Assembly: GCA_022457155.1 (NCBI GenBank)
Contig: JAJGOT010000049.1
Coordinates: 1,275,001-1,339,000 of the forward strand
Length of the DNA stretch: 64,000 nucleotides
Source: Cladopsammia gracilis
Taxonomy: Eukaryota > Cnidaria > Anthozoa > Scleractinia > Dendrophylliidae
Direction of reading: 5' to 3'
Shown here: positions 19,910 through 30,276 of the stretch, piece by piece
Layout: the number at the start of each line of letters is the position of its first letter
Position numbering within the stretch: position 1 is the stretch's first letter
The notes under the pieces: generated by a model
Seen by the model: only the letters and a program-made list of their open reading frames with translations
Databases searched by the model: none
What the model was told of the DNA's origin: nothing
Translations under genes and position numbers: made by a program

Positions 19910-22285
19910 TCAGTAAAGTTCATAGTCTTTCAAGTGTCCTGGAGGTCGGGGCTCCCTCTGCGACTTCCTTGGAAGGGTATCAGGATCGCTGGAATCTCTC
20001 ATCGTTCCATTGTTCAGCTCTGGCTGGGACGCAATATCTGGATTGGGATCTTCAGTAACTTCAGAATAGTATTTCTTAACATGAGTGATATTACGGCGGT
20101 ATTTCTCCCCTGTACTTGACTGGACTGTCACTTCATTCCCTTGCTTGCTCACCACCTTGTATGGTTCTGGTGCAAAGGGCGTGTCCAGCTTACTCCGTTT
20201 GTTTTGTTTGAGTAGGACTTGATCTCCCAATTCCAAGTGACTTTTCCTAGCATTTCGTCGGTCGTCTGCATAGTCCTTGCCTTTCTGCTTGGCAATGCCA
20301 TCGCTTTCGCGAGCATACTCATTTGCACCTGTCGCTCTATAACCACTTGCTATGCTGGGAAGTTTAGTGCGAATCTCTCGCCCAAACAAGAGCTTGGCTG
20401 GACTTACTCCAGTGGTAGCATGGGGTGTGCTTCTATAAGCCGTAAGGAATTTCAGCAACTCTCTCCGCCAGTCCTTCTTGTCCGCCTGTGCAATTCTGAT
20501 TGCCTTGAGGAGACTGCGATTTTGCCTCTCCACTTCTCCATTCGCCTGGGGCCAGAGAGGGGTAGATGTTCGATGCTCAATGTCATTTTCTTGAAAGTAG
20601 ATCTCTATTTTCTCAGAAATAAACTGTGGTCCATTGTCTGTCTTCATAGAGTAAGGTATCCCGTGAGTAGAAAACATGTCCTCAAGACAGTTAATAATCC
20701 TACTTGACACCACTGACTTTAGGATAGCAACTTCAAAATAGCGGCTATAATAATCCACAACGACGAAGAGGTATTCGCCTGAGGGTAGTGGTCCAAATAG
20801 GTCACCCGCCAGGTCATGCCAAGGTTCAACAGGAAATTCGGCTTGTTTCATTGGCTCGGGGGGGTCAGGCTGGCTCACCATTTGGCACCCATGGCACACT
20901 TTACACTTGTTTTCAACACCTTTATCCATGCTGGGCCACCAAGTCTTTGAGCGTAGCCTTTGTTTAGTCTTAACTATTCCTTGATGACCCTCATGGGCGA
21001 GGTCCAGTACTTGCTTCTGCAACTTTTGTGGCATTACAATTCTAGTTCCCCTCAACACCAATTTGCCTAACACAGCAAGCTCAAAACGCACAGCTTTGTA
21101 TGCAGGAGGGCAACAACTCCAATCGCCACTGGAAATGCACTCTCTTAGTTGAGAGAGTTCGGGATCAGCCGCTGATTCACGTTCCACCACTTGAATTGGA
21201 ATTGCTTTTGGGGGTGCTTCCTTTGCCACAAATCGAATGTACTCTTCAGCCACGTTCCTGTGGTCAATTCCTTCCACCTGTGTGAGACGTGACAGGGGAT
21301 CAGCTATATTCTCCGAACCTGGAACGTACTTCACTGTGAAATGGTAAGGCTGCAGTCTAAGAACCCATCGTTCAATTCTAGCAGATGGTTTCGATTTGCT
21401 TGAATAAATCACTTCTAAATGCTTGTGATCAGTTAGTAATTCAAACTGGACACCATAAAGATAAACATGAAATCGCTCGCATGCCCACACCAGGCCTAAT
21501 GCTTCTTTTTCTGTCTGAGAGTAACGGCGCTCCACATCCGTTAGGCTTCTGCTGGCGTAAGCAACAACACGTTTGGTTCCAGCCTGTTCCTGAATCAGGA
21601 TAGCACCCAGTCCTACCGGGCTTGCATCCGCCAACACTTGAGTCTTGGCATTCTTGTCAAAATATGCCAGGGTTTCAGCCTTGGAAAGCTTCTCCTTCAG
21701 CTGCTTGAAAGCTTGTCGCTGTTCACATCCCCATTGAAATGTAACTCCTTGCCGTGTGAGCTTTCTTAGCGGTTCTGCTGTTGTCGCCAGATCCGGGATA
21801 AAACAGGCACAGAAATTTACTAGTCCGAGGAAACTGCGGACTTCTCTTGCACTTTCCGGCTCTCTCGCCTCAAACACTGCCTTTACTTTTTCTTCTGCGG
21901 GGCCAATCCCCTTTTCGGACAACACGTGTCCCATGAAGGTAATTCTTGGGATTCTAAACTGGCACTTGTCAGGGTTTACAGTGAGGCCTTTGTCTTTCAA
22001 TCTCTGAAAAACTTGTTCCAACCTTTGGTCGTGTTCTTCAACATTTTCACCATGGACTATGATGTCATCCGCGATATTGTGGGCCCCTTCACAATCATGT
22101 AACACTTGCTGAATGATGTGTTGATATAGTTCTGGGGCAGAACTTATCCCAAACATAAGCCTCTTGTAGCGAAATAAGCCTGCATGGGTTGTAAATGTTG
22201 TAATCTCCCTTGAGTCTTCAGCTAACTCTATTTGATGGAATCCCCATTTTAGGTCCAGCTTGGTAAATACAGTGCTCTGGTTCAT
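19910..22285 (-). pseudogene. Gypsy pol: RT (from motif A), RNase H and integrase
   Basis: The 791-residue frame has RT motif A (FTKLDLKWGFHQIEL), motif B (FGISSAPELYQ) and motif C as NIADDIIVHG. The thumb follows (FMGHVLSEKGI), then RNase H (VLADASPVGLGAILIQ, TEKEALGLVWACERF, LLTDHKHLEVI). The integrase has an HHCC finger (HEGHQGIVKTKQR, CKVCHGC) and its DDE residues in DLAGDLFGPLP, KTDNGPQF and NGEVERQNRSL. A GPY-type region (LELGDQVLLKQN) and a Pro/Arg-rich tail end it. There is no internal stop. It is separated from the protease/RT start by a frameshift at about 22310, so this copy cannot make full pol unless the shift is bypassed. Confidence 0.9.
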
Positions 22286-22302
22286 GTTCTGGAGAACCTC
22301 AT

Positions 22303-23065
22303 CTACGGTTGGGATCGGATGCCTCTCTCTCTCTGGATGGCCTCATTTGCCCTTCTCATATCAACACACAGTCTTATTTCCCCTGATGGTTTAGGTACTA
22401 CACAAACAGGACTTACCCACGGGGTGGATCCTTCTACTTTCTCTATGATATCTGCTTCTTGGAGTTCCTTCAGCTTTGCTTCTACCTTTTCTCTCAAGCT
22501 GAATGGTATACGCCTCGGGCTCTGGGCCACTGGCACAACATCAGGATTAACATGAATTTTGGCCTGATAGTCCTTTAACTTTCCAATGCCACTAAAACAC
22601 TCTCGGAATCTGGATTGCAGGGACATATCAATACTACTGACTTGTGGCTCGAGCTTCAACGCTCCCAGTTGTAGTGCAGTTTTCCGGCCAAGCAGAGGTT
22701 TTCCTTTTCCACTAATAACAATGAACTCTGCTTCGGTCTCTTTGTTGTTGAACTTTACGAGTGACTTGAACTTCCCCAGGGTACTAAGTGGTTCAGCAGA
22801 GCCATACGGATAGATCTTGTATGTTCCCTTTTCTGATGTGCATTTGATATCTTGCCTTTTCAGATCCTCCCAAGTTTCTCGGTCAACAACATTGCAGGAT
22901 GCTCCGGAGTCAATCAACACATCTTTTATAACCGCTCCTCCAACACTGAGTTGGACAGTTCCACCTTCTACACCACAAACATATTCATCGGCAACTGTGA
23001 AAGCATACTCATCATCATCCTCTACACACCGGACTCTCTGTTTACCGCCCCCTCTCGGTCGCGGT
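22303..23065 (-). pseudogene. Gypsy protease and RT N-terminus
   Basis: The frame is open from about 23065 (first ATG 22920). It contains an acidic leader, then the aspartic protease active site VLIDSGASCNVV and the flap-side GKPLLGRKTALQLGAL. The RT start follows: SPRRIPFSLREKVEAKLKEL, STPWVSPVCVVPKPSGEIRL and CVDMRRANEAI. It stops at 22303 after leaving phase in an (AG)n run at about 22310-22325, where one extra AG dinucleotide explains the loss of frame. It overlaps the 3' end of gag in another phase, so it may be expressed by frameshifting, or gag and pol may once have been one frame. Confidence 0.8.
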
Positions 23066-23669
23066 GCATTGTCTTTGCCTTTCCTTTCTTTGTCGGTTCT
23101 GTTTCAGAGCTTTTACCTTTCTTTGTCTTGCACATATTCGCAAAATGTCCTTGGTTGTGGCACTTGTTACAGGTTGCCTTCAGCGCTGGACAGCTTTGAT
23201 CGAAATGGCCTTCACGTCCACAGCGGTTGCAACTGCCACTCTTCCCTCCACTGATACTATTTACTTCACCTTTCGATTCCATTTTATTGGCTTGGATATC
23301 AGCTGCTTCCATTGAACGGGCAAGCGACTGGGTCTGCTCCAGTGTTAGACTCTGACCTTTCTCTAACAATTTTCTCCTGAGCTTACTCGAATGGCACTTA
23401 TCGATTATCTGGCCTGTTTCGGCCTCCTCCTGGCGCATTTGTCGAAATACGTGTCGTTCGTACGGTACGCGTACGTTGACTTGCGGTTCGAAGTACGAGT
23501 CGAGCGTGCGAAGAGCTTTCTCATAAACATTTGCACTATCCGATCCAGAACTTGGCGAACGCGGGCCAGGGTCAGTTAGCGTTGCGAATATTTCCTGAAC
23601 ATCCATTCCTGCGGAATGTAATAACAGAGCTCTTTTTTGCTTCGCATCTTTCACTCCTTTTCCATCCAC
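23022..23669 (-). CDS. Gypsy Gag with two CCHC zinc knuckles
   Basis: 215 residues from the first ATG; the frame stays open back to about 23820 next to the LTR (codons for IGGITPFDCKGDQTSIGPRW precede the ATG), so the real start may be upstream and non-ATG. It contains the capsid-like helix region, two zinc knuckles CNRCGREGHFDQSC and CNKCHNQGHFANMC (about residues 147-180), and a basic Lys-rich tail. Gag would package the RNA. No stop inside. Confidence 0.8.
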   Translation of the reverse strand: MDGKGVKDAKQKRALLLHSAGMDVQEIFATLTDPGPRSPSSGSDSANVYEKALRTLDSYFEPQVNVRVPYERHVFRQMRQEEAETGQIIDKCHSSKLRRKLLEKGQSLTLEQTQSLARSMEAADIQANKMESKGEVNSISGGKSGSCNRCGREGHFDQSCPALKATCNKCHNQGHFANMCKTKKGKSSETEPTKKGKAKTMHRDREGAVNRESGV

Positions 23670-23804
23670 GAAAAATTGGAAAGCAGTTTTCCATCGTCTC
23701 CATCGGGGACCGATACTTGTCTGATCGCCTTTGCAATCGAACGGGGTAATTCCTCCAATCTCGAGATTTACTTCCTTCTCCGACTTGAAAACTCGAGTTT
23801 TTAG

Positions 23805-23821
23805 ATCATCCTCGTCGCCAA
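23805..23821 (-). other. Gypsy primer-binding site
   Basis: TGGCGACGAGGATGATC follows the 5' LTR after two bases on the minus strand. A TGG start is the complement of a tRNA CCA end. The tRNA species was not identified. Confidence 0.6.
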
Positions 23822-23822
23822 T

Positions 23823-23978
23823 TGTAGTGGTTTACTCTTCGGATTGAACCGAAAGAAGCGGATTGAACACCGAACAAGAAACCACTCGTGGTTGATTCGC
23901 CATTAACAAACAACAACCTTTTAATCAAGATCCAATAGCCTTATGGGTACAACTATTGTAGGTCCGCAATACACTACA
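23823..23978 (-). repeat. Gypsy 5' LTR
   Basis: 156 bp, two substitutions from the 3' LTR at 19573-19728. It would carry the promoter of the element; no clear TATA box was assigned. Confidence 0.9.
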
Positions 23979-23983
23979 ATGAT

Positions 23984-24824
23984 AACTGCTGAAGCTTTCT
24001 CTGAAACTCCTCTTGTTCGCAAAGAATCCCGGACAACTTGCATGCCATTAATTTTAGCTTGTTGTGGAGTGGGTGCCTCAGGAGTCGATTTGTTGGAAGT
24101 GTCAGTAGATGAACAGTAGAACAACTGGATGATCTACTAATATCCGTAGCAGACGAGGAAACCAGATCTGAGTGATCCAAATTGGGACAATGTCTAAACC
24201 GTGAGATTGATCCTGCTCTGCTTTCTGTAGTACCCTGTTGATTACAGCAAAAGGAGGAAAAGCATAAAAATTTTGTTTCTTCCAGCTAATTGAAAAAGCG
24301 TCAATTGCAAAGGCTTCTGGATCTGGTTTCCATGAAACGAAAGGTTTCAGTTGGAAATTGAGTCTTGATGCAAAAAGGTCTATTGAGGGTTTACCCCAGA
24401 AAGAAGAAATCCTGTTAAAAACGTGTGGGTTAAGTTTCCACTCAGTGTCTTGGTAGGTTTTCCTTGATTCTGTATCAGCTATGACATTAAGTTTTCCCGG
24501 GATGTGGGCTGCGGTAATCCACAAGTTTCTTTCTATACACCACAGCCACAAATTTCTTGTTAGCCGATTGCATGAGATAGTTCTACCGCCCATGTTATTA
24601 ATGTAGGAAATTGCGGTTGTATTGTCAATCATTGCCTTGATATGACAATTCCTTAGATTAGGACAGAAAGTTTTAAGTGTGAAGAAACAGGCCAAGATCT
24701 CAAGATAATTAATATGGTTTGTCTGTTCTTCCTCTGAAAAAGGGCCTCCAGTAGACACATCATTCATGACCCCACCCCAGCCAGTCAAGGATGCATCAGA
24801 GTAAATAGTGACACTATTACACAT
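23984..24824 (-). pseudogene. DIRS-2 RNase H and linker, frameshifted
   Basis: Frame 24824-24102 has VTIYSDASLTGWGGVMND (first Asp), NYLEILACFFTLKTF (Glu), IKAMIDNTTAISYINNMGG (Asp) and LWITAAHIPGKLNVIAD. It then has the DIRS region SKPSIDLFASRLNFQLKPF-like (here WGKPSIDLFASRLNFQ) and VSWKPDPEAFAIDAF. The tail WFPRLLRILVDHPVVLL goes out of phase near 24120 and continues as LPTNRLLRHPLHNKLKLMAC in the overlapping frame up to the Gypsy insertion. Active-site acidic residues are present, but the gene is broken at both ends. Confidence 0.8.
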
Positions 24825-25006
24825 GTGTGTGTGTAATCCACCAGTTTAGATCAGACTTTGATGTGTCTGAACGAGTCATGGGAGCATCAAAATTACCGTT
24901 GTCACTTCCCTAATTGAGGGTGATTGTTTTCCAAGTATTGTTTTAGCTTTTGTGACTAATTTTGTAGCCTTGCCTGGTGTCAAGGTAACAGTCATGGTAA
25001 TTGAAT

Positions 25007-25872
25007 TCAAACAAAACCCAGAAAGGTGATTTTCTGTCTTGGTTCAAAAACAGATTTCTCTTGGTTTAAAATGAACCCAAGATCTCCAAAAAGTTTGGCG
25101 GTGACAGCGACATTGGTGTCACAATCTGCAAAGGTGCGTCCTTGAAGGTATGAGTCATCAATGTAACCCACATTTTCAAGACCTTGGGAACGTAGCGTAG
25201 CATAAACAGGTTTAAGTATTTTAGTTAATATTCTGGGTGCGCTGCTTAAACCATTTGGAAGGCAGGTAAATTGAAAAAGTTGGTTTTTCCAAATGAATCT
25301 CAGATATTTCCGGTGATTTACGTTGACAGATACTGAGTAGTAAGCATCTTTTAGGTCAATGGTAGCCATAAAGCAGTTTGGGGTCATGAGAGTGATAGCA
25401 TTTCTAAGATTCTCCATTTTGAAATGGTGATATTCTACTGATTGATTCAGTTGTTTGAGATTAAGAATAAGGCGATGAGAGCCATCTTTCTTCCGGCGTA
25501 TGAAAACGTTAGAAATGTACTCTCCAGTTGCGTGTGTGGTTTTCTCAATGATACCCCTTTCAAGAAAACATTCGATTTGCTGATCAATGATCTCTACCTC
25601 CGATGGACTGAATTTGTACTGGCTCGGTATAAAAAACTGAGTGCGTTGCTCATTAAAATCAATTGTGACCCCTCTATAATAGCATTGAGGATCCCTTGAT
25701 CTGAGGTGATGGTTTGCCATTTGGAAAGAAAATTTTTTGATCTACCTGCCGTGCATGGATTTAATGTAGCAAGTGGGATGCTCACCTGGCTTCCCAATTG
25801 ATCAGGAGCTACTTTGAGTGTTCCACACGGGCTCCTTTGTATGCTTTGAATTTTGGAGGTGACTTCACTCAT
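25007..25872 (-). pseudogene. DIRS-2 reverse transcriptase, frameshifted
   Basis: Frame 25720-25007 contains GEYISNVFIRRKKDGSHRLI, LNLKQLNQSVEYHHFKMENL, NCFMATIDLKDAYYSVSV (motif A), FQFTCLPNGLSSAPRIL (motif B) and VGYIDDSYLQG (motif C). The N-terminal piece AGRSKNFLSKWQTITSDQGI lies in another phase (25872-25594), so a one-base shift occurred in GAGGGGTCAC near 25688. A second shift at about 25007 ends the frame after TFLGFV, and roughly 100 bases of the RT-RNase H connector are missing before 24840. No ORF1 was found upstream. Confidence 0.8.
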
Positions 25873-26049
25873 TAGATAGTTTGAAAAGCGATTTTATGTA
25901 AACAAAACAAGACTTTGATTTTATAGTACAGTTCTATCTTCACTCGCATCGCCTTATGCAAATATGTTTGTGTATTTTTGCAATTTTTGATTTTCAAATC
26001 AGTTTCTCGGGCAATTTTTGACAAACAAAAACTGTATTTTATTCGGAAA

Positions 26050-26310
26050 CTAGTGGTACTAGTTATTCTAGACAGAGAAAAGTTGTTTTTGTGAACTTTT
26101 GTACGGTCTATAAAAATGTACTGTGCAGACGGTCGCTTAATACTGTTTTTGAGAATTGCTGAAATTGAAAATAGCCCGTTTGTCAATCTTAATTCTTGTG
26201 CTTTCAACCTTTCACCTTAGTTAAGTTTCACCTTAGTTAAGTTTCACCTTAGATAAGCTTGTTCAAAGCGCGACGTTGTTAGGCTTGGGCTATCTATATA
26301 TATATATTAA
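26050..26310. repeat. Dispersed repeat, partner of 12174-12400
   Basis: Begins near ACTAGTTATTCTAGA and ends in (TA)n at 26292-26307. A CACCTTAGTTAAGTTT unit is repeated three times at 26213-26260. Confidence 0.65.
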
Positions 26311-26329
26311 GAGGTCAAATTCTAAAAGA

Positions 26330-27290
26330 ACAAAATCACAGGAAAATTATTACAGACATAACACAGTCACGGACCTCTAGTTCGTTACGCGTGACTTTTA
26401 AAAGGGTTCTTTTTTTCAGCCAACACTAAAATCCTCCAAAACCAAGTAAATGTCTACCCGTTAACATATCTACACAAATGATAGTAATGATCCCTTGTTA
26501 GGGCAAAGCGACAAGTTTCATAGCATTAACAACCAACTACTTGACTACAACTGTGGATTTCTGCTGCATATGGTTGTTCATTCGGCAGCAAATCCAGAAA
26601 TGCCCGTTTTCTACTTCCCAGGAAAACAACAAAAAACGCACATCTTTTCATCAATTTCTTTTAATGAAAAAGTAACTCTAAATCCAAAAGTGTAAATTTG
26701 CAGTTAACTTCGAACCTATTCCTCTGTATCCACTTAGAAAAATTCCCATCAATATTTCAACAGACCGAGCAATTTCCATTCAATCAGAGCTATTCTTGCG
26801 AACTTATAATATCCTTATGCACGACCGAAAGGAATGCTGGGTATTAAGTGTCGAGCCACCCAGACCAACTGGCAAAATATTGCACCGATTGCATTTTTTA
26901 GAAGTCGAAAGTCGTCCAAATTACCTTGGTAGGTCTCGAAATCCAACCACAGAAGGGCCAGAGAGACAACTTCACTCATGGACCGCCATGTTTTTCAATC
27001 ATTTGTCGTAAAGCCAAAAATAGGTCAAATGCGTTTTTTGGCAAACGCAGTTTGAGAATTTCACGGTGTATTTTTACGAATGGCGACGTTTTAAGAAAGT
27101 TAAATGGGACGGAAAGTTTGTGTTTTAATATGAGCGATATGGCAGAGCAAAATTTGCGTTTGTTCTAGTACGCGGGTGGCGGCTTAGAATTTTAAACATG
27201 AACGCTTATCAGCACAAGTGGAAAAGCGTTATTTCCTGAATTATTCTAATGCTCTCACGCAAGTATGAACGTCCCAGTATGGGAATCCTT
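26330..27290. other. No gene recognised
   Basis: Short frames only; no splice-consistent exon or repeat structure seen. Confidence 0.4.
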
Positions 27291-27295
27291 AAACG

Positions 27296-27533
27296 TCGAG
27301 TTGGATATCGAGTTCGAGTTCGAGTTCGAGTTCGAGTTCGAGTTCGAGTTCGAGTTGGACTTCGAGTTGAATTTCAAGTTGGACTTCGAGTTGGACTTCG
27401 AGTAAAAAAAAATAAAATAGAAATATGAAAAACTATAATCGATAAAAATCGAGGGAATCCCGAAACGTCGAGTTGGACATCGAGTTCGAGTTCGAGTTCG
27501 AGTTCGAGTTGGACTTCGAGTTGGACTTCGAGT
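27296..27533. repeat. (TTCGAG)n minisatellite, two arrays
   Basis: Arrays at 27296-27402 and 27468-27533 of GAGTTC hexamers mixed with a GAGTTGGACTTC 12-mer. The arrays and their flanks (AATAAAATA, CTATAATCGATAAAAAT) form a tandem duplication with a period of about 170 bp. Confidence 0.85.
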
Positions 27534-27582
27534 TAAAAAAAATAAAATACAAATATGAAAAAAATATAATCGATAAAAATTG

Positions 27583-27790
27583 ACAGTCGAACCTCTCCTT
27601 ACGGACACCTCTCTATTAACGGACAGTTTCCTGTGTCCCTACAAAATTCTCACATATTTTCTTTAAAAAAGACCTCTATAATACGGACCCTCTCTAATAC
27701 GGACAACAGACACTAAATTCGGTCCCAGAGAGCAAATTAATATAAACTTAACCTCTTTGTAACGGACACTCCGGTGATCAGGTGATGATA
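27583..27790. mobile_element. One end of a pogo/Tigger-like TIR element
   Basis: CAGTCGAACCTCTCCTTACG with several internal GGACA units (TAACGGACA, ATACGGACA) resembles the ends of Tigger-type elements. The opposite end was not found, so it is partial. The superfamily is from memory of the motif only. Confidence 0.4.
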
Positions 27791-28029
27791 GTTTGAGTAA
27801 GTAATACAATTTCCTGTTTGTGGTTACAAACATGTATCGCAAGACGTTTTCAGAATAGACCTTATCACGGTTTTTCCAAAATTTTATATGGGCCTGATAG
27901 CAATAATCCCTCAACACTGCTGGGAAAAGCATCTCAAAATTAGTAAAATGGCCGAGTTTAAAAGCGATATCTTTTAAAATAATGGAGATATAGCTCCGCA
28001 AAGTCGGCAAATTTCACAGACGTTTGTAT

Positions 28030-28079
28030 CGCGCGGCCAAATTTCTTGCCTACCGGTAGGCAATAAATTTGGCCGCGCG
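28030..28079. repeat. 50-bp palindrome
   Basis: CGCGCGGCCAAATTT and its complement enclose TTGCCTACCGGTAGGCAA, with one mismatched pair. No flanking duplication was identified. Confidence 0.75.
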
Positions 28080-28317
28080 GATCTGGATCAGTAAAATCCT
28101 GTACAAGATAAACTAGTAGTTTCCATTGGAAAGTGAAGTGCTGCGAGTAAAGCTTATGCAGAAGAAGACTTGTTTGGGGCTATCTCTCGTTAATTGCATG
28201 TACTTTAGATTAAACAGATGAGCGACTTGATCTATTTTGTCATTGGATTAACTTGGCTAATATATATGCCGTTCGAACGGCAAAACGCACGGCTACTGAA
28301 CGGATGAACGCGAAATA

Positions 28318-29049
28318 TGAATAAAGCTGTTCCTGATGGCTCAAAACGGGAAAGTTTGCAGAGATTAGCAACCTTTAATTCTCTCTCAATGTAATGTGCG
28401 ACCCTGATGAAGATAACGAATGGAAAGCAGAACTATCGGCTATGGTCTAAGTAGAATTTCGAGGTGACTGCAGGCGTTGGAGCGATTTTACGGCCGATTT
28501 CCTTCGATGGATCCGATCGGCTCGATGAGTGGAGTGCTGTCTTTTTCAGGGGGAGGACTGAAATATTTGAATTAAATATCGCTGGAATCGCGAATCGACC
28601 GCAAAACCACTCACTGAGACACAAGTAAACACACAAAGAAGTTCAGGTGAACCAGTTTTATTCAAATATCGTTCCTAATGAATAAAGCCGTTTCTGATGG
28701 CTCAAAACGGGAAAGTTTGCAGAGATTAGCGACCTTTAATTCTCTCTCAATGTTATGTGCGACTCTGATGAAGATAACGAATGGAAAGCAGAACTATCGA
28801 CTATGGTCTAAGTAGAATTTCGACGTGACTGGAGGCGTTGGAGCGATTTTACGGCCGATTTCCTTCGATGGATCCGATCGGCTCGATGAGCGGAGTGCTG
28901 TCTTTTTCAGAGGTCTTCAGAGGGAGGACTGAAACAGTTGAACTAAAAATCGCTGGAATCGCGAATCGACCGCAAAACCACTCACTGAGACACAAGTAAA
29001 CACACAAAGAAGTTCAGATGAACCAGTTTTATTCAAATATCGTTCCTAA
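28318..29049. repeat. Tandem duplication, unit of about 362-370 bp
   Basis: The block starting GAATAAAGC and containing CTGATGGCTCAAAACGGGAA occurs at 28318 and again at 28680, both ending with CAAATATCGTTCCTAAT. The second copy has an extra AGGTCTTCAGAGGG segment. No conserved reading frame. Confidence 0.8.
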
Positions 29050-29559
29050 TTTTACGCTCAAACTCGAAGTGAATTTTCCCAATACAAATCCTATAATTTC
29101 GCTATTAAGCCATTTACCACGACGTTTATCACTTGAGCTTAGGCTACCTGTGCTGCCAGATGACCTTTTTTTTTTTTTTTTCTCGTGACCTTTTTTCTTT
29201 TCTGTAAGTGCCGATTGTCTAGAGGCAAAGACACCTTGATGTTTTCTGGGTAACCCCGTGATTTGAGGCGTTGTTTGAATCTTAAAACGCTCTCTTCAAA
29301 TGTTTTCTTTTTTATGAAGAGTTAGTTCTAAGCAATCTTATTGCTTTCGCCTTTAATGAATCCATATTTTACGCCTGGTGGGTGGCGTGAGACGATGTGT
29401 CTGTACTGAAAGGTCTCGGTCGGCTTGTAGTGAGTGTTGATATCCAAAATGGAATCTTTTGTGAATCTTTTCCCATTATTAAAACACTGTGGTGACAATC
29501 TAGTTAAATGCTGTTTTCTTTTTTTTTTTTTAATTTTTCTCGATTTTTTTTTTCCTACT

Positions 29560-29655
29560 AACTTGAAATTCAACTCGAAGTCCAACTCGAAGTCCAACTC
29601 GAAGTCCAACTCGAACTCGAACTCGAACTCGAACTCGAAGTCCAACTCGAGGTAT
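29560..29655. repeat. (CTCGAA)n minisatellite, inverted relative of 27296-27533
   Basis: Hexamer and 12-mer units (TCCAACTCGAAG) in the opposite orientation to the 27.3-27.5 kb arrays. Confidence 0.85.
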
Positions 29656-30276
29656 CATTACTACAAAACCTACCTGCCATGATCTATCAAGAAACGAAAC
29701 ATAATTATTATCAATTCGCTGTTCTGACTCAAATGAGTTCAAATTTTATATTCAAGTTCAGATGAATTTCATTGCATTCTCAAATGCTTGTTCATTTGGC
29801 TCGGATGGTTTCATGCCGGTGGATTTTCAAGATCAGTTGCTTATACGCGCCACACTGTGAAAGAAATTTCCAAGAAAGTTTAAAATTTTACAAGATTTTG
29901 GTCTATTCTCTTGCCAAATAATGCCATTTCAATGTAATCGATTTTTGTTACAGTTAGCGTAAACTTCGAGTTCTACGAAGGGTTCGAGTTTAATCAATTT
30001 TTGCATAACCGGAATTCAATTGGATAAAAATGTACGACGATGAGTCGTGCACTTGTAATAATCTGAGCGTGCAAGGCCTAGCCGTGTGGTTTTAACGCAA
30101 TGAGAAGTTCGTAGACAATATAATAATTAAGGCCTTTAAAAATCAGTTGAAATCATTAATTTAAATGGATGGACTCAATACCTATTTAGTTTACTCTTAA
30201 TTCAAAAGATAAATAGTATTGAAATATTTATGAAGAGGAATTTAACCGTTGCAACCCCTTAAAACTGTACTTATCT

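Larger units (their letters stand above)
19573..23978 (-). mobile_element. Full-length Gypsy LTR retrotransposon inserted in DIRS-2
   Basis: Two 156-bp LTRs (5' at 23823-23978, 3' at 19573-19728, both TGTAGTGG...CACTACA) differ at two positions. Flanking 5-mers on the plus strand are AGGAT and ATGAT, a probable target duplication with one change. Inside are gag, protease, RT, RNase H and integrase on the minus strand, and no env. The primer-binding site and polypurine tract are in place. I assign it to Gypsy by domain order (integrase after RNase H). It separates the DIRS-2 RNase H linker (23984 on) from the recombinase (19487). Confidence 0.9.

Noticed and set aside
22817..23254. Plus-strand frames of 115-145 codons over Gypsy gag/pro
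   Set aside because: Antisense shadows of the minus-strand Gypsy genes.
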